This document shows, one piece after another, positions 35,856 through 41,563 of a stretch of DNA of 64,000 nucleotides. The stretch's first letter is position 1. Every line of letters starts with the position of its first letter. The notes under the pieces were generated by a model, which did not search any database, was not told the DNA's origin, and was given only the letters and a program-made list of their open reading frames with translations. A program made the position numbers and the translations under genes. The stretch lies in assembly GCA_003597955.1 (NCBI GenBank), contig QZJU01000020.1, positions 1 through 64,000 of the forward strand. The letters are read 5' to 3'. Origin of the DNA: Candidatus Parcubacteria bacterium (lineage in GTDB: Bacteria > Patescibacteriota > Patescibacteriia > PEXW01).

Positions 35856-35883
35856 TGACAAAAACCAAAAAATCCTTTAATAT
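35855..35883 (+). promoter_or_regulatory. Strong sigma-70-type promoter
   Basis: TTGACA (35855-35860) and TAATAT (35878-35883) are separated by exactly 17 bp. The -35 box begins at the last base of the repeat element. Confidence 0.75.
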
Positions 35884-35965
35884 CATCAGCTAAGTCTGCT
35901 CAAAAATTCTTTTAAAATTTGAGCCTAATAAACCGATCATTACATAAACCACTGGAGGTTTTCGA

Positions 35966-36652
35966 ATGGATGTTGAGACAAAATGGGGTTTCCCAGTAGT
36001 CAATGCGGAAAACATTTTCCAATATTTGGAAAGTGTTAACATTAAGCCTTGGCCTCAAATCGAGCCAACGGTCTCACTCGATGAATACCTAAAGCGAGAC
36101 TTGACAGATGATCAAAAAGGCGAGCTCCGCTTCGCGCCCAAAGCAGAAGTAATGTTCTTAGAACAGCCGAATGGCCAACCTTACACGGCCTTTCGTTCCA
36201 CCCAAAAACCTTGGGCCACGACCTTCTGCCTATTGCCCGGCGACCTAATCCCGATCGTGGCTGAATGGAAGCACGGCGCCGAATGCATCTCTTTGGCTCC
36301 GCCTTCAGGCTCGCTTGGCAAAGCAGACAATGGCTCCATGAAAAATTGCGCCAAACGGGAATTTGAAGAAGAAACCGGTATTGAGCTATCGGGGATTATT
36401 CCTTTAAGCCAGGCTGGGATCGCTGTCAACTGTCGAAGCTCCGGCCAGAGATTCTTCCCCCACCTTGGCATCGCAGCCACGCCAATTTCCCCAGGCCCAA
36501 CTAAACTTGACCAAACCGAAAACATCAGCTTAGTTTTAATACCCCTGAAGGATTGGCTAATGCTGATTGAAGAGGGCGGAGTGGTTGAAAATTGCTCAAT
36601 CTCAACGACCCTTATGGCTCTTCAGTACTTACAGCGCCTCGAGCTGAAGTAA
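35966..36652 (+). CDS. Nudix-domain protein with an incomplete Nudix box
   Basis: Nudix hydrolases cleave nucleoside diphosphates linked to another moiety, using G-x5-E-x7-REUxEExGU. The second half of the box is perfect here (AKREFEEETGIEL), but the upstream Glu position is Gly. The REFEEETG glutamates that bind magnesium remain, so activity is possible. An N-terminal ~90 residue region is unassigned. The 228 aa gene has GGAGG 8 nt before its ATG, its own promoter and a terminator. It is an isolated + strand unit. Confidence 0.75.
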   Translation: MDVETKWGFPVVNAENIFQYLESVNIKPWPQIEPTVSLDEYLKRDLTDDQKGELRFAPKAEVMFLEQPNGQPYTAFRSTQKPWATTFCLLPGDLIPIVAEWKHGAECISLAPPSGSLGKADNGSMKNCAKREFEEETGIELSGIIPLSQAGIAVNCRSSGQRFFPHLGIAATPISPGPTKLDQTENISLVLIPLKDWLMLIEEGGVVENCSISTTLMALQYLQRLELK

Positions 36653-36665
36653 TTGCTATTTTTAA

Positions 36666-36695
36666 AAACCCTGTTCATGATACAGGGTTTTTTAT
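36666..36695 (+). terminator. Intrinsic terminator
   Basis: AACCCTGT and ACAGGGTT form the stem, followed by TTTTATTTT. It overlaps the 3' end of the convergent RAYT gene. Confidence 0.8.
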
Positions 36696-37321
36696 TTTAA
36701 CATCTTATAAACAATGGTGTTTAAATATTGATATGGAGCCCTTGAAAATTTTTCATTTAAATCAGTTGCCAGTGGGTTATTTTGAACATATTTAATGGCC
36801 ATTTTCACAGATTCATCAGAATTTAAGATTTTAGCGTGAAATCGCGCTTGCCATGAAAAATTATCTATTTTATAAATAACCCTTAATTGTCTCACAAAAT
36901 AGGATTTAATGCCGTGCATCAGGTCAGAAATTGTAAAAACCTTCGAGTTTATTAAATTGTCTAACCTGCTCTTCTGGAACCCAGCGCGGGCGGCTCTGCC
37001 CGCGCCTGGATGCAACAAAATTTTTCCAATCGCAGGCACAGCGGCCTGCGCTCGAGACAAATTAATATTTGATAATTTCGTGGCCGCCCGCGCTGGGTTA
37101 GTTTTTAATGATCTTAGATCTTGCCAAACAATCAAATGAACATGATCCGGCATTATGCAATAAGCAATTAACAAGAATCCTTTTTTCATGCTAGTGCCAA
37201 TAATAATTTTGCTCAATAAATCCGCATATTTATCATGAATAAAAAACGCTTTATCGCCTTTAATATTTGTGGTGATAAAGTAAGGAAATTCTCCCTGGTG
37301 GATTCGCCGTTGAGTCATCAA
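36692..37321 (-). CDS. REP-associated tyrosine transposase (RAYT/Y1 family)
   Basis: RAYTs are single-strand HUH-type transposases linked to REP palindromes. The HUH pair is in YCIMPDHVHLIVW and the catalytic Tyr in AIKYVQNNPL. The opening GEFPYFITTNIKGDKAFF is also typical. Between residues ~74 and ~115 the protein has an insertion rich in Ala, Arg and Gly that is encoded by a GC-rich palindrome (36978-37099). The frame stays open across it. Whether the protein remains active is uncertain, as the insert lies between the HUH motif and the Tyr helix. Confidence 0.88.
   Translation of the reverse strand: MMTQRRIHQGEFPYFITTNIKGDKAFFIHDKYADLLSKIIIGTSMKKGFLLIAYCIMPDHVHLIVWQDLRSLKTNPARAATKLSNINLSRAQAAVPAIGKILLHPGAGRAARAGFQKSRLDNLINSKVFTISDLMHGIKSYFVRQLRVIYKIDNFSWQARFHAKILNSDESVKMAIKYVQNNPLATDLNEKFSRAPYQYLNTIVYKMLK
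36978..37099. repeat. Palindromic insertion inside the RAYT reading frame
   Basis: 17 bp perfect inverted ends (AACCCAGCGCGGGCGGC and its complement) enclose 88 bp that hold two further hairpins: GCGCGGGC/GCCCGCGC (36985-37006) and CGCAGGC/GCCTGCG (around 37032-37052). The unit resembles a REP/BIME-type element. Confidence 0.85.
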
Positions 37322-37324
37322 TAA

Positions 37325-38671
37325 TCACTCCGTAAGTTTTTCGTCCAGATATTCCATTAAATCCCCTATTTCCACCCGGTCTTGTCCCATAGTGTCCCTA
37401 TCCCTGACTGTAACTTTCTTGTCTTCCAGACTTTCAAAGTCCACGGTCACGCAATACGGCGTGCCGATTTCGTCTTGACGGCGGTAACGGCGGCCAATCG
37501 AGGAAATTTCATCATAAGCAGTCATAAAGTGCTTCTGCAGATTTTGATAGATCTCCAAAGCAGGCTTGCTTAACTGTTCTTTTTTGGACAAAGGCAGAAC
37601 CGCCACTTTATATGGCGCCAAAGACTTGTGCAAGCGCAAAACAACTTCCACTTCTTTATTACTTTCCGTCGTGGTTGTCCGGCCGCCTTTAATTTCTTCG
37701 TAAGCGTCCAGCAGGATTGCCAACATGGCTCGATCCACGCCGGCCGAAGGTTCGATGACATATGGCACGAATTCCTGGTTATTTTCGTCTTTGTAAATAA
37801 AGTCGTGGGCTTTTAAATCAAAATCCGTACGGTTGGCAATGCCCATCAATTCCGCCCAGCCCTTTTCGCCGCCTTTGGCCGAGAAAGGAAAATTATATTC
37901 AATGTCCGTGGTGGCCTTGGAATAATGCGCCAATTCTGATTTGGGCTGTTTGTAAAGACGCAAGTTCTCTTTTTTAATGCCCAGATCAATAAACCACTGA
38001 TGACTTTCAACAACCCACTTTTCAAACCACCTTTCGTCATTTTTTGGTTCCACGAAGTATTCAATTTCCATCTGCTCAAATTCCCGCGAGCGGAAAATGA
38101 AATTGCCGGGCGTGATTTCGTTGCGGAAAGCCTTGCCGATCTGGGCGATGCCAAAAGGCACTTTTAATCTGGTGGCTTGTCTGATATTTTCAAAATTTAC
38201 AAAGATGTTTTGAGCGGTTTCGGGACGCAAATACGCCGTGGCCGAAGAATCTTCCACTGGACCGACAAAAGTCTTAAACATGGTATTAAAATCTTTTGCC
38301 TTCGTTATTTTCTCACTATGACAATACGGGCATTTCAAGGGCCCTGGTTCACTGCCGTCTAAATCGGCATCTTTAAATCTACGATTACAGTCTTTACACT
38401 CAATTAATTTATCCGAAAATCCCTGCACATGTCCACTTTTTTCCCACACTGTGGGATTGGTAATAATACTGGAATCCAAACCGACAATGTCATTCCTTTC
38501 CTGCACGAACCTTTGCCACCAGGACTTTTTTAAATTATTTTTGAGCTCCACGCCCAAAGGCCCAAAATCCCAAAAACCCTGCAAGCCGCCGTATTTTTCG
38601 GCGGATTGAAAAATAAAACCGCGCCTTTTGCACAAAGAAACCAACTTTTCCATTTTTGAATTCTGATTCAT
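37325..38671 (-). CDS. glyQS: Glycine--tRNA ligase, single-chain class II
   Basis: This is the alpha2 eukaryote/archaea-type GlyRS found in many bacteria, not the alpha2beta2 GlyQ/GlyS form. It starts with KLVSLCKRRGFIFQSAEKYGGLQGFWDFGPLG and contains a zinc-type region (CKDCNRR and CPYC), motif 2 (IGKAFRNEITPGNFIFRSREFEQ) and motif 3 (EPSAGVDRAMLAILLDAY). The C-terminal anticodon-binding domain follows. The length of 448 aa is typical. The RAYT gene follows 3 bp downstream, and two aberrant tRNA-like sequences lie upstream. Confidence 0.95.
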   Translation of the reverse strand: MNQNSKMEKLVSLCKRRGFIFQSAEKYGGLQGFWDFGPLGVELKNNLKKSWWQRFVQERNDIVGLDSSIITNPTVWEKSGHVQGFSDKLIECKDCNRRFKDADLDGSEPGPLKCPYCHSEKITKAKDFNTMFKTFVGPVEDSSATAYLRPETAQNIFVNFENIRQATRLKVPFGIAQIGKAFRNEITPGNFIFRSREFEQMEIEYFVEPKNDERWFEKWVVESHQWFIDLGIKKENLRLYKQPKSELAHYSKATTDIEYNFPFSAKGGEKGWAELMGIANRTDFDLKAHDFIYKDENNQEFVPYVIEPSAGVDRAMLAILLDAYEEIKGGRTTTTESNKEVEVVLRLHKSLAPYKVAVLPLSKKEQLSKPALEIYQNLQKHFMTAYDEISSIGRRYRRQDEIGTPYCVTVDFESLEDKKVTVRDRDTMGQDRVEIGDLMEYLDEKLTE

Positions 38672-38710
38672 GGTGCTTTTAGCTTACGATTTTTTGCTCA
38701 AAAACACAAG

Positions 38711-38741
38711 AAAAAAGCGGACCTTAATTGATCCGCTTTTA
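38711..38741. terminator. Hairpin with terminator features
   Basis: AAAAAAGCGGA and TCCGCTTTT form a stem flanked by A- and T-tracts. It lies between glyQS and the tRNA-like sequences and would end transcripts from the latter. Confidence 0.65.
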
Positions 38742-38760
38742 AAAACTAAAGAACGCTTTA

Positions 38761-38834
38761 TGCGGGCAGGTGGAATTGCACCACCGACGTTCGGGTTAAT
38801 AATCCCCGACATTCTACTCCTGAGTTATACCCGC
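38761..38834 (-). tRNA. Aberrant tRNA-like gene with a 9-nt anticodon loop
   Basis: Read on -, 74 nt fold as a cloverleaf: acceptor GCGGGTA with TGCCCGC, D arm ACTC-AGGAGTA-GAAT (one mismatch), anticodon stem TCGGG/CCCGA, and T arm GGTGG-TGCAATT-CCACC, then discriminator A without CCA. The anticodon loop is GATTATTAA (9 nt rather than 7), so the anticodon cannot be assigned (TAT, ATT and TTA are readable). Position 55 of the T loop is G. It resembles a tRNA-Gly in its acceptor and D arm. It may be functional and unusual, or degenerate. Confidence 0.45.
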
Positions 38835-38843
38835 AATTTTTAT

Positions 38844-39009
38844 AGCCCCGGGCTGGATTTGTCCCGCCATAGAGGCGGGATGCCGCCGACTTTTGTTGAC
38901 TTCAATAGATGGCGGCAAACCAGCAACCTTCGGTAAATTCCTGCACATGCCCATTAATACTGAGGCTCCCTGCCTGTCGCCAGGCAGGTACCGACTAAGC
39001 TACCGGGGT
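38844..39009 (-). tRNA. tRNA-like sequence interrupted by hairpins in its loops
   Basis: Read on -, the parts of a tRNA appear in order: acceptor ACCCCGG, TA, D arm GCTTAGTCGGTA...GAGC, anticodon stem TCAGT...ACCGA, variable AGGTT, T arm GCTGGTT...CAAATCCAGC, acceptor CCGGGGC. Extra segments split the D loop (20 nt, perfect hairpin CCTGCCTG-GCGA-CAGGCAGG), the anticodon loop (about 17 nt) and the T loop (56 nt, two perfect 7-bp hairpins). Removing them leaves 73 nt, a normal tRNA length. The first pair would be A-C. No anticodon can be assigned. It could be a tRNA with loop insertions or a pseudogene. Confidence 0.4.
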
Positions 39010-39064
39010 GACTTTTTTGCGAATTTTCACCTTAGCATACGCGCCGTTTTCAAGTCAAAAAACT

Positions 39065-40258
39065 CTAAATCAACTTGATGGTATTGCTAAAAGTGCCGTG
39101 CGCTTTTTGGATGTCAAAAATCTCCAAACAAATGATCACCTGACGCAGGCCCGCAGTAATCACGATTTTGTCGAAGTCCCGCATCTGGGAGGTGTCCCAG
39201 CTGTTCAAAATGGCGATATTGATTTCCAGCCTGCTTATGGTTTCTGAAAAATCAAAATCGGTTTTGGGAAAGCGCCTTTTTCGGCTGACCGCGAACATCA
39301 GCTTTTCTAGTTCAATGCGCAAATCCCGCAATTGAAAACCGGCGTAAGTGGTTTTTAGAAGCGCATGCGCTTCGGCCACCTTGTTGGTTTTCAAAAACTC
39401 TGCCGCGTGTTTGAATTCGTCCGTCGAATACAAAAATGTCGGGCGGAAAGGCTGAATATCAATGCCTTCAAAAACTCGCGCGTAAATTTCCAGCTGCTCC
39501 GCGACTCGAATACGGCGCAGAATCGAAACTTCATGCCAGTTGTCCAAAACTTGCTTCAAGTAATCCGCCGCGGCTTTGACTTGGAATTCTAAAATTTCTA
39601 AACACATTGAAACCACTCGTCGGCGCAAGGCCCAAACCGCATTTATGTCAACAGCATCAGCTTCCCGACGCATAGTTCTTTCTCTAATCGCCACCAGCCG
39701 TGCCAGCAAAGCCCCGTTGTTCACCCGCCCCAGACTGTCTTCGATATTACCGATGGCGGTAAACTGATTAAGAATTTCTTTTTTTAAACTATTGGTCGCG
39801 TTTGGGTTCACGTCCAATATAGCCTTTTCCACCATGCCCACGATGATCACGATTAATTCATCGACATTTCCTTTTCGCAAGCCTAAAAGCACGCCGTTTA
39901 AACGATGGCAGACTTCCAATACCTGGTTCAATCTGGGAATCTCGCCGCTTTCCTCCTGAAGGTAAAAGCTGTCGCCATGTTTTAGGGCCCGATTTAAAAA
40001 ATACAAATCAGCAAAAACAATGTAACGCAAAACTTTTGCCACTCGCTTGCGATTGAAAAATCTCAAGTCTTTTTCAGTTGGTACATTTGACCAGCGCGGC
40101 ACGGCTAAGCACCCCAACAGTCGTCTTTCCGGCGCCTGGGTTATGACATAAATTCGACTTTTAAATAATGCCCGTGCCCTGACTGAATAGCAGACATCCC
40201 CTTCCCAAACGGCTAGATCTTCTTCTTGACTTCCACCAATTTTTTCCAAAACTGGCAT
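39065..40258 (-). CDS. Large helical protein of unknown function
   Basis: I do not recognise this 397 aa protein. It is soluble, mostly helical and rich in Arg, Leu and Glu, with no signal peptide or membrane segment. The last ~120 residues could form a separate helical bundle (TDEFKHAAEFLKTNKVAEAH onward). There are no cysteine clusters or nucleotide-binding loops. GGAGGT stands 4-5 nt upstream of the ATG at 40258. It stands alone on its transcript between the tRNA-like sequences and the cupin gene. Confidence 0.7.
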   Translation of the reverse strand: MPVLEKIGGSQEEDLAVWEGDVCYSVRARALFKSRIYVITQAPERRLLGCLAVPRWSNVPTEKDLRFFNRKRVAKVLRYIVFADLYFLNRALKHGDSFYLQEESGEIPRLNQVLEVCHRLNGVLLGLRKGNVDELIVIIVGMVEKAILDVNPNATNSLKKEILNQFTAIGNIEDSLGRVNNGALLARLVAIRERTMRREADAVDINAVWALRRRVVSMCLEILEFQVKAAADYLKQVLDNWHEVSILRRIRVAEQLEIYARVFEGIDIQPFRPTFLYSTDEFKHAAEFLKTNKVAEAHALLKTTYAGFQLRDLRIELEKLMFAVSRKRRFPKTDFDFSETISRLEINIAILNSWDTSQMRDFDKIVITAGLRQVIICLEIFDIQKAHGTFSNTIKLI

Positions 40259-40371
40259 TTTACCTCCTGTTTCATTTCATTTTCAAATGGCAATTTTACT
40301 TTTCCCCTAACCCTAAATGCTTTTTTAGAAAAAGTCAACTCCGCCCTGCCGCTCGTGACGGGTCAAGCCCC

Positions 40372-40400
40372 AAAAAGCCAGGGCTTACCTGGCTTTTATT
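40372..40400 (-). terminator. Intrinsic terminator after the cupin gene
   Basis: AAAAAGCCAGG and CCTGGCTTTTATTT form a stem usable in both directions; it lies 15 bp beyond the cupin stop. Confidence 0.75.
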
Positions 40401-40414
40401 TACTGTTTTGATTT

Positions 40415-40813
40415 TTACTCCGTTGTCACGCCGTCAAATTCTTCAGCATCGGCTTCGGCTTGGGCTTTGGTGGCGTGCCGAACCTTATCGCGATGGTGTG
40501 CCGGCGAATAAATCGTGTACATTTTCAAGGATTCGTTATTTGAACTGTTAATGACATTATGCCGAGTTCCGGCCGGAATTATGACAGCCATTCCGTCACC
40601 GACTTCATGCTCAATTCCGGCAATCACGACTTTGCCCTGGCCAGCCTCAAAGCGGAAAAACTGATCGTTTTCTTCATGGACCTCTTCGCCGATCTCCTCC
40701 CTCGGCCTTAGGGCCATAAGCACTAATTGGCTGTGCGGGGCCGTGTAAAGCACCTGACGAAAGTCTTCGTTGGCTAAGGTTAACTTTTCGATATTTTGTA
40801 CAAAACCTTTCAT
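40415..40813 (-). CDS. Cupin-domain protein
   Basis: A single cupin barrel. Motif 1 is visible as IGEEVHEENDQFFRFEAGQG, giving an H-x-E-x6-E-type metal site, and motif 2 as IIPAGTRHNVIN. The 132 aa length and the VHEENDQFFRFEAG pattern match stand-alone cupins annotated as mannose-6-phosphate isomerase-like. The substrate is unknown. The C-terminus is acidic. It is monocistronic. Confidence 0.85.
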   Translation of the reverse strand: MKGFVQNIEKLTLANEDFRQVLYTAPHSQLVLMALRPREEIGEEVHEENDQFFRFEAGQGKVVIAGIEHEVGDGMAVIIPAGTRHNVINSSNNESLKMYTIYSPAHHRDKVRHATKAQAEADAEEFDGVTTE

Positions 40814-40918
40814 AAATTTAATAGTTTAAGAATGAAGCTTGCTTAGTATAGCAAACCCGTACTAAGTTTTGCGAGTTTTCGTAAAATCAGAACTGAAGCT
40901 TAGGTAAATGCGGCCGAA

Positions 40919-40946
40919 TTGACAAATTCTGGTCGAGTGCTAGTCT
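40919..40946 (+). promoter_or_regulatory. Sigma-70-type promoter
   Basis: TTGACA (40919-40924) and TAGTCT (40941-40946) are 16 bp apart, upstream of the + strand gene at 40975. Confidence 0.65.
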
Positions 40947-40974
40947 GATCAGAAAATCAAAACCTAGGAGGCAA

Positions 40975-41550
40975 ATGGATAGACCTTTAATAATTCAACC
41001 CCGCGCCTTTAGTTTGGGGGGGCGAATGTATGAGTTGGGCGCAACTCCTCGTTATGACTTTGATAGCGCTGTGCCAACGGCTCTGGTCTGCCGAAATCTG
41101 GCCGCGTGTATTTTTACTATCACTGAAGTTATTGCCAAAAATTCTGTGACACCCTATGTAAATATTGATTTTGAGGAAACCAATCCCCACATTACCCTGC
41201 TTTTGGATATTTCCCGATCTGAAGGCTGGTCATTTAATCTAGAAACCTTGGATCAGCATTTCACAGTCGGGTGGCGGCCGAAAGATTTTCAAGAAATACA
41301 AAAACTAGATTGGCTGATCTTTGGAGGCACCCTGCCGGTGAGCCCAGAAAAATGCGACCGATTTTTAAAACATTTCGCGTTTGCAAAGAAATTTTGTCTG
41401 ACCATCGGCTATCCAGCACCAAATAACGCTGGCACCATGCTGCCCGCCCCAGATTTGGTCAAACCGATTTTGGCCGAAACCTACACCACATTAAAAACCG
41501 AGGCAATGCTCCCCTATGTAATTGCCATTCACCAAGCCGGTCAAAATTAA
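40975..41550 (+). CDS. Protein of unknown function in a solo + strand unit
   Basis: The 191 aa soluble protein has no motif I recognise. It looks alpha/beta, with strands such as PYVNIDFEETNPHITLLLDI and a C-terminal MLPYVIAIHQAGQN. AGGAGG lies 4 nt before the ATG. A TTGACA promoter precedes it and a terminator overlaps its end. Like the genes at 23559, 29901, 35966 and 56086, it is a self-contained + strand unit between - strand genes. Confidence 0.7.
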   Translation: MDRPLIIQPRAFSLGGRMYELGATPRYDFDSAVPTALVCRNLAACIFTITEVIAKNSVTPYVNIDFEETNPHITLLLDISRSEGWSFNLETLDQHFTVGWRPKDFQEIQKLDWLIFGGTLPVSPEKCDRFLKHFAFAKKFCLTIGYPAPNNAGTMLPAPDLVKPILAETYTTLKTEAMLPYVIAIHQAGQN

Positions 41551-41562
41551 CCGGCTTTTTTA
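41533..41562 (+). terminator. Intrinsic terminator
   Basis: AAGCCGGT and ACCGGCTT pair around CAAAATTA, followed by a T-run. It lies between the converging genes ending at 41550 and 41564. Confidence 0.85.
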
Positions 41563-41563
41563 T

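Noticed and set aside
38670-38936. An 88-codon + strand frame across the tRNA-like region
   Set aside because: It is antisense to two tRNA-like folds, and its AGGIAPPTFGL-type product is the familiar artefact of translating tRNA genes backwards.
38844-39009. Group I intron, tmRNA or SRP RNA as explanation for the interrupted tRNA-like sequence
   Set aside because: The insertions are far too short for a group I intron, there is no tag frame, and the SRP GGAAGG-type loop is absent.
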